From the NCBI RefSeq assembly GCF_000568255.1, contig NZ_KK037166.1, positions 11,467,061 through 11,531,060 on the forward strand: a stretch of DNA of 64,000 nucleotides, read 5' to 3'. Source of the DNA: Kutzneria sp. 744 (GTDB taxonomy: Bacteria; Actinomycetota; Actinomycetes; Mycobacteriales; Pseudonocardiaceae). Within the stretch, counting starts at the first letter, position 1, and each line of letters opens with the position of its first letter. The position numbers and the translations under genes are program-made. Positions 25,869 to 33,677 of the stretch are shown piece by piece. Below the pieces are notes generated by a model, which did no database searches, was not told where the DNA came from, and saw nothing but the letters and a program-made list of their open reading frames with translations.

Positions 25869-26741
25869 CTATGACCTCCTTTCCCGCCAGCGTCGGCGAA
25901 ACGCCGCCCCGGCGTTCGCATCGGCCAGCACAGTGACCGAGCTCAACGCCCCGGCCATCAAGTCCGGCCCGGACGCGGCAGGCCGGCGCGTGACACGCGC
26001 GGCGCGCCTGCGTCGTGGCGCTCGATGCCGGCCCGACCGGCGCCGCACCCGGCCGGCGCCGGCCGAGGCACGCTCAGCGTCGCCCTTGTCGATGCTCAGG
26101 CGAGGCAACAACAACGCGACCAGCAGCCCGACCGCGACGGCCACGACCACCGTCCCGACCCAGACCTGCCGGTGCTCGAGGGCGGCGAGCGGATCAGCCG
26201 CCAGCACGCCAGCCAGCACCATGCCCGCCAACAGCGCCAGCACGTCCATACCGATCCGCGCTCGGCGCACCGACAAACCCCTCCGCAGCAAGGCCTGCAT
26301 CACCCGGTCCCGAGGTCCTGCCCCCAGCCCGCAGCCCACCATCGCCGCGGACCCGGCGGCGAACACGACCGCCCCGCCGAGCAGGTAGCCGACGCGGCCG
26401 GCCAGCGCGTCGGTCGCGGGGAGCACCGTCAGAGCGAAGTCGGTGCAGACACCGGGAACGATCAGACCGACCAGCAACCCCGGCAGGGTCCGGGGCCGCA
26501 CCGGCTCGCCGAGCACGACGGACACGATCAACGCAAGGGCGGCCGTGGCGATCACCCCGCCGCCGACGGTCGCGTCCGCGCCAAGGACGTCGTGCAGCCA
26601 GTTGGTCAGGGCGACGTGCCACACGTCCCACGGCAAATAGCCAGCGTGCGCGGTGATCATCGCCGCGATACCCCACCCAATCGCCGCCGCGCCGAGGAGA
26701 AGCTGCGCCCAGCGCCGGACCGTGATCACCGACGCGTTCAT
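25869..26741 (-). CDS. YczE/YitT-like integral membrane protein
   Basis: 290 residues with five or six hydrophobic helices: WAQLLLGAAAIGWGIAAMIT, HAGYLPWDVWHVAL, VIATAALALIVSVVLG, LPGLLVGLIVPGVCTD, VGYLLGGAVVFAAGSAAMVG, VWVGTVVVAVAVGLLVALLL. The GLGAGPRD motif after helix 4 is typical of the YczE/YyaS family. The last 75 residues are an Arg/Ala-rich tail unlike the family. The start overlaps the stop of the cupin gene (ATGA). Last gene of a five-gene overlapping operon. Role unknown; transport is a guess. Confidence 0.8.
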   Translation of the reverse strand: MNASVITVRRWAQLLLGAAAIGWGIAAMITAHAGYLPWDVWHVALTNWLHDVLGADATVGGGVIATAALALIVSVVLGEPVRPRTLPGLLVGLIVPGVCTDFALTVLPATDALAGRVGYLLGGAVVFAAGSAAMVGCGLGAGPRDRVMQALLRRGLSVRRARIGMDVLALLAGMVLAGVLAADPLAALEHRQVWVGTVVVAVAVGLLVALLLPRLSIDKGDAERASAGAGRVRRRSGRHRAPRRRRAARVTRRPAASGPDLMAGALSSVTVLADANAGAAFRRRWRERRS

Positions 26742-27202
26742 GCCGCGTTCCGTCGGATCGCGGCCACCGGGTCTTGACCGGCCGCGACCGCATCCTGGGC
26801 CCGGCGCGCGAGCTGCTCGATCTCGGACTGGACCCAGTGCGCGAGGTGCACGTCCAGCGCGTCGGGCGCGTCGGTGCGGAACTCCAGAAGCTCGAAGTCG
26901 ACGCGGGCTGAGAGGTTGATGCCTACATGCAGTCGGCCCGCCGGGATGACGAGCACGTCATCGGCGTGGTGCACGATCGGGTCGAGTTCCTCGCCCAGCA
27001 GCGTCAAGCCGTGGCCGGCCCGCACGAACAGGATGGTGTCGGTGACCGCGTGGGAGTGAACATGCGCGACGTGCAGCGGTGGCATGTCCAAGGCCCACAA
27101 GTGGCCCTGTGCGCCGCCGCCGACGTAGCGAAGTGGTTGGCCGTGCGGGGTGGAGATCGGTGTGGTGTCCGCGATGTTGAGGTGCTGGAGCATGGTGGTC
27201 AT
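26738..27202 (-). CDS. Cupin-domain protein
   Basis: A 154-residue single cupin barrel. The metal-binding motif 1 reads HVAHVHSHAVTDTILFVRAG with three histidines, followed by G-x5-P-x-G-style turns and motif 2 DVLVIPAGRLHVGINLS. Small cupins of this kind act as isomerases, dioxygenases or small-molecule binding proteins; the sequence does not decide among them. Both ends overlap neighbours by 4 nt (ATGA at start and stop), so it is strictly co-translated with the membrane proteins around it. A helical C-terminal tail (QSEIEQLARRAQDAVAAGQD) may mediate association. Confidence 0.85.
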   Translation of the reverse strand: MTTMLQHLNIADTTPISTPHGQPLRYVGGGAQGHLWALDMPPLHVAHVHSHAVTDTILFVRAGHGLTLLGEELDPIVHHADDVLVIPAGRLHVGINLSARVDFELLEFRTDAPDALDVHLAHWVQSEIEQLARRAQDAVAAGQDPVAAIRRNAA

Positions 27203-27486
27203 GGCTGGTCCGATCGATCGTGCAGGCCCGGCCGGGTGGTCCGAGCTGTAAAGGTTGGGGTGACGCCGTGGCGGTGCCGCAGCAGCGGCACCAACGCGGC
27301 CGCAGCCACCAGGGACGCGAATGCGCCAAGCGCGAGGTGGGCGGCGCGGACAAAGGGTGTGGTCACGCGCAGCACCAGCGGCCCCACGCGGGAGACCATC
27401 TCGCCCAGCGCCGGCTCGTGGTCGTTGTCGAAGCCCACGTAGCCGCCCGCCGGGTGGTCGGGCTGGTCGCCGTCAACGGGGTTCAC
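27199..27486 (-). CDS. Small membrane protein in the overlapping operon
   Basis: 95 residues from GTG 27486, with AAGGAG 7-8 nt upstream. The GTG overlaps the TGA of the MFS gene (GTGA) and its stop overlaps the cupin ATG. One or two hydrophobic segments (RAAHLALGAFASLVAAAALV) follow an N-terminal polar region; the C-terminus is basic. No family recognised. The tight coupling suggests an accessory subunit for the exporter or for the YczE-like protein. Confidence 0.7.
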   Translation of the reverse strand: MNPVDGDQPDHPAGGYVGFDNDHEPALGEMVSRVGPLVLRVTTPFVRAAHLALGAFASLVAAAALVPLLRHRHGVTPTFTARTTRPGLHDRSDQP

Positions 27487-28934
27487 GACGGATCTCCTTG
27501 AGATGTAGGGGAAATCGCTGTGGTCACAGCAAGGAGCAGTCCGAGCGCGACGACACCGACCGCAAGCGCGCGCAGCCCGACGTCGGTTCCCGGCAGCGCC
27601 TGCACGACGACGACCGTCGTGCCCTGACCGGCGACGAACTGGATCAGGCGGCTCCAACTCGCGACACCGCCAGCACGGGACAGCGGGCTGGCCGCAACCG
27701 AGCCGTGCTGGGTTGCGAGGTTCGCCGCGCCACAGGTCACGCCGAGCAAGGCCAGCACGCCGAGGACGGCGGCCGCGGTGCCGGACACCGGAAACGTTGG
27801 CATCGCCAGCATTCCCGTGCCCACCAGGACCAACGAGCCTGCTCCGGCCAACAGCGGTGGAACCGGGCCTCGGTCTCGGACCGCGCCGCGGAACATCGCC
27901 ACCGCGCCGACCGACAGCGCGGCGACCGGGAGCAGAGCCGCTCCGGACTGTTCGGCCGTCCAGCCCCGGTCGGCCAACCAGAGGGGCAAGCCGTAGACCA
28001 CGGCGTACACCGCGACATACACCGTCGCGGTGCGACCCAGGCCCAACAGGATCGGCCTCGAGCTCAGCACCGTCAGATCGATCGCCGGCCTCATGCGGTG
28101 CTGGCTGTGCACCACCAAGGCGGCGATCAGCGCCAGAAGCGCAGTGGGCAGCACCATCGTGGGCGAGGACAGTCGGATCGGCACAACCAGAACCGCTGCA
28201 GCCGTCGCCGCCACCGCGATCGCCAACGCCAAACCAGCCGGGTCGACCTCCGACCAGACCCGCCGGCGCACCGCGCCGGGCGCGCCGACGCAGTCGATCT
28301 CCGCTGGGAATGCCTTGTACACCAACACAATTGCGGCTGCCGCTGGGATTGCGAGCACCATGCAGGCGACCCGCCAGCCGAACGCCGTGACCAGCGCGCC
28401 CCCCGCGGCCGGCCCTATGCCGAACATCAACTCCGACGCGGCCACGATCGAGGGCAAACCCATGGTGACCGCGAGCCCGCGGCGGGTGTTCGTGTGCGCC
28501 AGCATCCGGATCGCCGCCGGGTACAGACTCGCCGTAGCCACTCCCACCGTCAGGCGGGCCGCGACCAACTCCGGCAAGGTCGAGGCGAGCCCCGACGCGA
28601 GTGTGACCAAGAGGACCACCACCAGTCCCGCGACCAGCACCCGGCGGGCGCCGAAGACGTCGGCAATCCGGCCCGCCGCGATCACACCGAAGGCGGCGCC
28701 GAGGAAGAACGCGGTGACCAGCGCTTCACCGCCGCCGACGCCCGCGTGCAAGGCTCGCCCGATCACGGGGACCGCCGTCGCGATCGACGACGCGGCAAAC
28801 CCGTGTAAACAGCACGACACCGACAACGCAACGGTGATCAGCAGATGCGGTGCAGTAGCGGGCCCGCTCACTGCGTCCACCAGCCGCAGCCGCGAACCAG
28901 ACGGCGGATCGTCAAGGCGGGCATGCGCGGCCAT
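27483..28934 (-). CDS. MFS drug/metabolite exporter
   Basis: 483 residues with 14 predicted helices, the DHA2-like size. The motif A loop GRIADVFGARRVLVAGLVVV and motif C-like SELMFGIGPAAGGALVTAFG support a proton-driven exporter. ATG 28934 overlaps the TGA of the formyl-hydrolase-like gene (TGATG). A long open frame upstream in the same phase (to 29552) is antisense-like and not part of the protein. As the second gene of a biosynthetic-looking operon it probably exports the product. Confidence 0.88.
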   Translation of the reverse strand: MAAHARLDDPPSGSRLRLVDAVSGPATAPHLLITVALSVSCCLHGFAASSIATAVPVIGRALHAGVGGGEALVTAFFLGAAFGVIAAGRIADVFGARRVLVAGLVVVLLVTLASGLASTLPELVAARLTVGVATASLYPAAIRMLAHTNTRRGLAVTMGLPSIVAASELMFGIGPAAGGALVTAFGWRVACMVLAIPAAAAIVLVYKAFPAEIDCVGAPGAVRRRVWSEVDPAGLALAIAVAATAAAVLVVPIRLSSPTMVLPTALLALIAALVVHSQHRMRPAIDLTVLSSRPILLGLGRTATVYVAVYAVVYGLPLWLADRGWTAEQSGAALLPVAALSVGAVAMFRGAVRDRGPVPPLLAGAGSLVLVGTGMLAMPTFPVSGTAAAVLGVLALLGVTCGAANLATQHGSVAASPLSRAGGVASWSRLIQFVAGQGTTVVVVQALPGTDVGLRALAVGVVALGLLLAVTTAISPTSQGDPS

Positions 28935-29824
28935 CAGATGATCTCGGCCGACGCGCCGCACACCACGACCCGGCCGGACAGGTACGCCCACAACGTCTCG
29001 GCCAGAAGAGGGCCGCCGCGCCACTGGATCCGGGTGAGGTCCTGCTCGCTGGCCGCTGGCGGGACCGGCCAGAAGCCCTGATCCAGGATCGGTCCCCTGT
29101 CGAGATCTTTCGTCGCCACGTGCACGGTCGCGCCGATCTGGCGGGCGCCGCGCTCCAGCGCCTGCCGGCTCGGCCGCGCGCCAGGGAAGCCGATCGCGTC
29201 GCCGTGATGGAGGTTGATCACCAGGACGCCGGCGGCCTCCAACTCCGCGCACAGCCATGGGCTGAGGACCTGCATGTAGCGGGCCAGCACGATCACGTTG
29301 ACCCGCTGGTGGATCACCATGTGCAGCAGGCGCCGCTCGGCTTCGTCCTTGTCGTCGGTGGGGACGAATGCGAAGGGGACGCCGCCGAGGCCGTCGAGCA
29401 CGTGGGCATCCCGATGGTTGCTGACCACCCCGACGATGTGAGCGTCGCCGAGCAGCCCTTCGGCGTACATGCCGAGCACGTTGTACAGCCCGTACAGCGT
29501 CTTCGACACCATGATCAAGATGCGGTGTGCGCCGACTCGCGACAATCGCCAACTCACATCGAACGCCGGATCGACGCGCTGCCCTTCGGCGATTAGATGC
29601 CCGACATGCTCGGTGAAGCCGGCCTGCAATTCCGCCAGCTTTCCAGCACTCGACAGAAGAAACGTGCTGCGTATCAGCTTGAGCCTGTGCGCGTTGCTGT
29701 TCTTGGTGACGATCCGCCCGTCGATGACCTCGCCGCCATGGGTTTGAAGCCAGTCGTTCAGAGCTGGCAGGACGTCATAGTCACCCCTGACACCCGCCGT
29801 CAGCGATACATGCACGGTGCTCAT
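28934..29824 (-). CDS. PurU-like formyl-group hydrolase/transferase
   Basis: 296 residues. The C-terminal part is a formyl-transferase domain: VNVIVLARYMQVLSPWL, VINLHHGDAIGFPGARPSRQ, ALERGARQIGATVHVATKDL and DRGPILDQGF. The Asn-His-Asp triad of the family is kept (N in VIN, H in LHH, D in KDLDRGP). The usual HHSFLPAF loop is changed to HHGDAIGF, so the substrate pocket may differ. The N-terminal 80 residues look like a reduced ACT domain. True PurU hydrolyses 10-formyl-THF. Position at the head of an operon with an exporter and cupin suggests a specialised pathway role rather than housekeeping. The start is ATG 29824. Confidence 0.8.
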   Translation of the reverse strand: MSTVHVSLTAGVRGDYDVLPALNDWLQTHGGEVIDGRIVTKNSNAHRLKLIRSTFLLSSAGKLAELQAGFTEHVGHLIAEGQRVDPAFDVSWRLSRVGAHRILIMVSKTLYGLYNVLGMYAEGLLGDAHIVGVVSNHRDAHVLDGLGGVPFAFVPTDDKDEAERRLLHMVIHQRVNVIVLARYMQVLSPWLCAELEAAGVLVINLHHGDAIGFPGARPSRQALERGARQIGATVHVATKDLDRGPILDQGFWPVPPAASEQDLTRIQWRGGPLLAETLWAYLSGRVVVCGASAEII

Positions 29825-30044
29825 CGAACCTTCCTTTCGGCTCGAGGAACGAAACCGGCAACCACAACAACGCCAGTCGTCATACCCAGTGCAACCATCT
29901 CGAGCACGCCGGCAATGCGATCGCCGAGCGACCGCCGTTTGGGGTCCATATCGATCTGATGAGGACGCATCACTTCACCCATCGAAGGAGTCGGAAAATG
30001 ACGGCAGTCGCAACCTGTCGAAGTGTCCGGCCTTGAGTGTCGCG
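29825..30044. promoter_or_regulatory. Upstream region of the formyl-hydrolase operon
   Basis: This 220-bp stretch before the five-gene minus-strand operon presumably contains its promoter. No clear operator is visible. No gene is supported. Confidence 0.3.
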
Positions 30045-30087
30045 GCGCGAGGTGCGACATCCTGGTACGGTTCCCGCACCTCACGCG
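30045..30087 (-). terminator. Hairpin downstream of the second secreted paralogue
   Basis: Core arms gaggtgcg (30049-30056) and cgcacctc (30075-30082) extend outward with a small bulge (gcgc/gcgc). Its sequence and placement 70-110 bp after the gene match the hairpin at 25181-25224. Confidence 0.6.
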
Positions 30088-30157
30088 CGACGTTCGAACG
30101 CCGGCCATGCCTGCCGACTGGTACATAGACGGAAACGGCGGGTCTATCCGTCCATTC

Positions 30158-30598
30158 TCACCAGCAGGTGTTCTCGTCGTGGCCGAGATATTGGGTGTAG
30201 ATCCACACGCCCCACCCATTCGCGGTGTAGTCGTTGATCATTGCCCACTGGCCGTCGTCGCTGTATTCGAGGAAATAAATGTTGTCACCCGCGTTTGCAT
30301 GGGCCTTGATCTCGCCCCACGGAGTCGAACGGAGGTTCACCCCGTAACCGTCGATGAACCACCATTCCTGTTGACAGCCGCCCGCAACGCCCTGAGGCTT
30401 GGCTTTGGCGGTCTGCGACGTTCCCATGTCGCGGGTTGCGGGCTGGACGGCCTCGATCTCCCTGCCGTCATGACGTGGCATGACCTGCGTGTGGGCGTTC
30501 ACGCCGTCCCGCTGCTGGGCCTGTGCGGCACCAGCGAGCCCGCCGACCAGTCCGACCACAAGTGCCGCGGCAGCCATCCCGCGAACTAGCGCTCGCAT
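30158..30598 (-). CDS. Small secreted protein, SH3-like, paralogue of 25276
   Basis: 146 residues. The signal peptide is MRALVRGMAAAALVVGLVGG then LAGAAQA. The mature part holds the shared VQPATRDM block, one cysteine before an aromatic stretch (CQQEWWFIDGYGVNLRSTPW), then IYFLEYSDDGQWAMINDYTA and a final TCW. The 'DGYGVNLRSTPWG' strand corresponds to 'DGVRIRATPGG' in the 25276 protein, suggesting a common SH3-like barrel. It is exported; function unknown. It flanks the formyl-hydrolase operon on the upstream side. Confidence 0.8.
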   Translation of the reverse strand: MRALVRGMAAAALVVGLVGGLAGAAQAQQRDGVNAHTQVMPRHDGREIEAVQPATRDMGTSQTAKAKPQGVAGGCQQEWWFIDGYGVNLRSTPWGEIKAHANAGDNIYFLEYSDDGQWAMINDYTANGWGVWIYTQYLGHDENTCW

Positions 30599-30730
30599 AT
30601 AGAAATCTCCCTACGCGATTGAGATGAACACTACGAAATGAATGTCCCGCCAGAAATGACCGGAAGACGCCGTGGTACAGATCTCCTTTCGGTGAGTTCT
30701 ACGGACACTCATTCGCAGGGATGCCTTCGG

Positions 30731-31050
30731 TCACGTACGTCCTGATAGTCCACCCCCGACGTTACCGTCGGAGTAGTCGACCAGCTCTTTCCGGTAGCTG
30801 CCGTCAGGCTCGGTGGCGTAGTCGATGGTATTCGAAACGAGGTCTGTGTGGTTGGCCGTTCCGATGACGGTTCTCCACGGGGTTCGGAGAATGTTCACAC
30901 CATCCGCGACGGCCTGAGTTCGCGTGTTATCCGCCGCCCGTGCGGCTGCGTTTGGTTTCGCTGCCGCGCCAGGCGGGACGACGACCCCATCGTGACGGGG
31001 CCTGCGCTTCGCTAGTCAGTCCGCCTATTAGGCCGACGGAAAAAAAGCAT
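30731..31050 (-). pseudogene. Third, decayed secreted SH3-like paralogue
   Basis: One frame gives the end of a signal peptide (FFSVGLIGGLTSEAQA). After a frame change another gives AVADGVNILRTPWRTVIGTA, NHTDLVSNTIDYATEPDGSY, RKELVDYSDGNVGGG ending in TGA at 30731-30733. The strand 'DGVNILRTPW' matches 'DGYGVNLRSTPW' of the intact neighbour at 30158. No start codon joins the pieces, and the middle (between the signal peptide and DGVN) is too short, so it is a deleted and frameshifted copy. Confidence 0.65.
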
Positions 31051-31275
31051 GGCAGTGGCTGCGCATGTTGCTCGCAAGATCCAGGATCCTTCCATTCGCA
31101 CTGAGCAGTGTTTTCGGGCATACGAAGTAAGCTCGACCTGCACGAGCGGGAAGGCTCATTTCGAATTAGTAGACGGTTGCCGGCTGGCCTCACCGCACCG
31201 GGTTTGACGGTGAGGCCAGCCGAATCGGTCACGTGGAGCGAGGGGATTTAGACACGCGACCGAGCCTGTAGGTTG

Positions 31276-31983
31276 TTAGTTCCGCCCTTTTGGTCCGAAA
31301 TGCTGCGTCGCCGCGCGGTCGGGATCGAGGCGATGAGCGGTGCATCCGAGGTCGCGGCCACACGTCGACGACAGTCCCGGCGTGTACTCCCACCAGGTAT
31401 GCGTACTGCGACCGACGATCTGGCGACGAGGCCGTGGCATGGTTGTCGGAATCGGCATCAACAGCGCCAAATCCGGCATAGCCTGCCACATTCGTTGAAC
31501 AAATGTAGACCGTGCAGGTTGCGGGCCGAGCGCCTGCCAGACCGTCGCGGTGCACGTCGTCAAGTTGCGTGCCAGCGCAAGCCAGCCATATCTGCCCACT
31601 GCACCGGCGACACCCGCCCCGTGCACCGATAGCACCACGCCACGGTCGTCGAGCTCGATCTCGACGTGCACGATCAACTCGAGGCCAAGTTCGGCGAGTT
31701 CGTCGCGTGCGGCCCAGATCCGGTCCAAGTCCGGGTACCCCAGCTCGTCTCGACCCCATCGGACTCCATCGCCCTCAAGCTGCTGCAGCGCAAGGGAAAG
31801 ATGGGCGCACTCCACGCTAGCCGCTCCTGTACCGCGAGGCGGCTGGAGGTGACGATCAACCAGGTCCCAGAGCTTCGCTGGCTCCAGCACCTGCCGGACA
31901 TCCGGGGCGAGCGGCGATCCACAATCAGGTGCCTGTCGGCGCCACTGAACGAGAGCGCCTATGCCGACCATGCTGCGCTTCAT
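31276..31983 (-). CDS. Protein of unknown function, divergent partner of 32151
   Basis: About 235 residues from ATG 31983 with GAGGGGG upstream. The central part is well-formed (LDRIWAARDELAELGLELIV, HVEIELDDRGVVLSVHGAGV, GWLALARNLTTCTATVWQAL) and may be one α/β domain. The C-terminal 50 residues are Arg/Thr-rich. No motif is recognised. It is divergent from the gene at 32151 across 167 bp that contain the conserved promoter block. Coding character is better than on the opposite strand, but function is open. Confidence 0.55.
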   Translation of the reverse strand: MKRSMVGIGALVQWRRQAPDCGSPLAPDVRQVLEPAKLWDLVDRHLQPPRGTGAASVECAHLSLALQQLEGDGVRWGRDELGYPDLDRIWAARDELAELGLELIVHVEIELDDRGVVLSVHGAGVAGAVGRYGWLALARNLTTCTATVWQALGPQPARSTFVQRMWQAMPDLALLMPIPTTMPRPRRQIVGRSTHTWWEYTPGLSSTCGRDLGCTAHRLDPDRAATQHFGPKGRN

Positions 31984-32046
31984 GCCGACCCCCTCGGCTG
32001 TAGCCAATACGTCGCTTGTTACGCGACGTAGCTGAACGTCTGCCTT

Positions 32047-32144
32047 CTACCTGCGTTGACCGGTGAACTAGGTCTACAGCGTCACTCTCGGTCAAACTAG
32101 CCAATTGGCAAGTTTTCACTCGTTCGGCGCATCATCGGCGAGGG
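32047..32144 (+). promoter_or_regulatory. Second copy of the XRE-type promoter block
   Basis: CTACCTGC (32047-32054), GTCTAC, TCACTC, CTAGCC (32097-32102) and the 16-mer tggcaagttttcactc (ending near 32121) repeat the order and spacing seen at 2950-3025, each ending about 25-30 bp before a start codon. An additional AGGT (near 32070) could pair with CTACCT as an imperfect inverted repeat. Confidence 0.65.
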
Positions 32145-32150
32145 ATCATC

Positions 32151-32813
32151 GTGGATGTGCCTTGGCTATCGACAACCTGCGACTCCACACTGCATGCCGC
32201 GCTTCACGCGAGGGTGGCGGCTGAGAAACAGCGCGAACTCCAGTGGTGGAACGCCCAACTGGAGGAGGTACTCCGCCTTGACTCATCCTGGGAGCGAACC
32301 CTGGCGCGCGCAGCCATCGAGGCCGAACGGCTACGCAGGCGGGAATCAGGGGAGGTGCTGGCGACCAAGGACGCGCTGCTACGCCACTTCCTGACACAAG
32401 TGTTGGCGGACAACGGATGGGATCGCAGGTACGTTCCCGTACCAAAGGGAGCAGCCAGTGTCCCTGGCAGACGCTGGGGTGTAACCGCTGGTCGCACGGG
32501 CGATGGCAACGGCCGCCTGGGCTGCCACCTGCCGGTCAGGCTTTGGGAGCAAGTCCGCCGCGCCGCCTACTGGACGTCGTTGCCTCACGTGCGGGGACTT
32601 CAACGGTGGCAGGCGCAGTTCGGCGATGGACGATTTGGGCGACGTGCCCCATCAGAACTCGTTGTCCCGCGCGAGGTGAGGCAGGTATCGCTGTTTGTCG
32701 GGCCAACCAAGGCTGACATGGACCGCAGGCGTTACCTCCGGGCACAGGTCGTCACCACTGGCGACATCCTCCGTATCGCGGCGTCTCAGGCGACTATTGA
32801 TCACAAGTCGTGA
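32151..32813 (+). CDS. Protein of unknown function under the shared promoter
   Basis: 220 residues from GTG 32151 (GAGGG 10 nt upstream). The N-terminal half is a charged helix (HARVAAEKQRELQWWNAQLE, RAAIEAERLRRRESGEVLAT), probably coiled coil. The C-terminal half (LGCHLPVRLWEQVRRAAYWT, SLPHVRGLQRWQAQFGDGRF) looks globular, with a pattern reminiscent of small DNA-binding or plasmid-partition proteins (weak). The leader is short and carries the same promoter block as the XRE/DUF1173 operon, so the genes may be co-regulated. It overlaps the convergent small gene at 32801 by 13 nt. Confidence 0.7.
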   Translation: MDVPWLSTTCDSTLHAALHARVAAEKQRELQWWNAQLEEVLRLDSSWERTLARAAIEAERLRRRESGEVLATKDALLRHFLTQVLADNGWDRRYVPVPKGAASVPGRRWGVTAGRTGDGNGRLGCHLPVRLWEQVRRAAYWTSLPHVRGLQRWQAQFGDGRFGRRAPSELVVPREVRQVSLFVGPTKADMDRRRYLRAQVVTTGDILRIAASQATIDHKS

Positions 32814-33046
32814 CCCTGCGGGTCCCCCAGTGAGCTGGTCGCGTCCGGTGAGCTACCAGACTTTCGCCTAACGCCTTCCTGAAGACCTTCCAGGACACCG
32901 GGAAACTCGAGATGCAGTGACGTGAGCAGGCTCATGACCCGTTGTCGGTCACCGGCAGCCGCCGCCGACCTAACCTGCTCCTGCAGGCGCACCTGCAACG
33001 AGGTGTCCGCCGATCGAACGTCGTGCTCATCCCCGTTGTCAACCAC
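32801..33046 (-). CDS. Small acidic-start helical protein, unknown
   Basis: 81 residues from a GTG at 33046 with a strong AGAAGGAG site 6 nt upstream. The N-terminus is acidic (DNGDEHDVRSAD); the middle is amphipathic helix (LQVRLQEQVRSAAAAGDRQR, VMSLLTSLHLEFPGVLEGLQ). No family recognised. The same frame is open further upstream (an in-frame ATG at 33070 and weakly protein-like sequence to about 33350), so a longer protein cannot be excluded. Confidence 0.55.
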   Translation of the reverse strand: MVDNGDEHDVRSADTSLQVRLQEQVRSAAAAGDRQRVMSLLTSLHLEFPGVLEGLQEGVRRKSGSSPDATSSLGDPQGHDL

Positions 33047-33450
33047 TGCGTCTCCTTCTCGACCGGTCATGAGCAAGCTACCCCGTCCGCGCCGCCCTGC
33101 CACCTCGCCCACGCCAATCCGCCGCGAGCGAAGAGATGCCAGACTCGACCGCGTCACACCGTAGCCCGGTGGCGCCGCGGATGCCGGCCAGGCAAGGGCG
33201 ACCACGAGTTCACCGTGCCGTTCAGCGCCGAAGGCGATGTCGAGACGCCCCGCGGCTGGGAATGCCGCCAACACGGTGTCCTCGGCACACCGCTCAATGG
33301 ATATCGCGGCCCGGAGCCGGACGAGCGGAACCCGCCAAGTATGCACAGGCCGATGATCCAGGGGTGCCGCTCGATCGCCGAACTGGCGACGCTCCTGGAT
33401 TTTCGACCAAGCGGGGTCGCAGACTGGTGAGGTCGCGTGTATTCGCCAGT
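33047..33450. other. Region of unclear content
   Basis: Open minus-strand sequence with partial coding look continues upstream of the small gene, but without a start or ribosome-binding site I can support. Otherwise nothing is recognised before the integrase fragment. Confidence 0.3.
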
Positions 33451-33664
33451 TCACGACGGAGATGACGGTGCATGATCGCCGGGAGCGTATCGGCTCCAGG
33501 TCGTGCCGGCCTGGGCGGCGAGCCGGGTCGTGGTGATGCGATGGTAGCCGAGAGCGTCGGCGACGATCGGGGCGGGCATGTCCAGCAGGTGCTGTCGGAT
33601 GGCGGCGCCGCGGCCGGCGACGGTGGGCACTCCGAGCTGACGGATCAGCGCTGCTGGTCAAGGT
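33451..33664 (-). pseudogene. C-terminal fragment of an actinobacterial integrase
   Basis: One minus-strand frame reads LIRQLGVPTVAGRGAAIRQH, LLDMPAPIVADALGYHRITT and TRLAAQAGTTWSRYAPGDH before a TGA at 33451. The 'APAPVVADALGYH...GTWSRYAPGDH' ending is typical of one class of actinobacterial tyrosine-recombinase-like proteins. Everything upstream of this end is missing. It abuts the truncated N-terminus of the plus-strand integrase-like gene at 33678, so two recombinase genes meet head to head. Confidence 0.6.
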
Positions 33665-33677
33665 CAATGGGGTCCCC

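Noticed and set aside
27321-28808. 495-codon plus-strand open frame
   Set aside because: Antisense to the MFS exporter; Arg/Gln/Asp-rich low-complexity translation without domain character.
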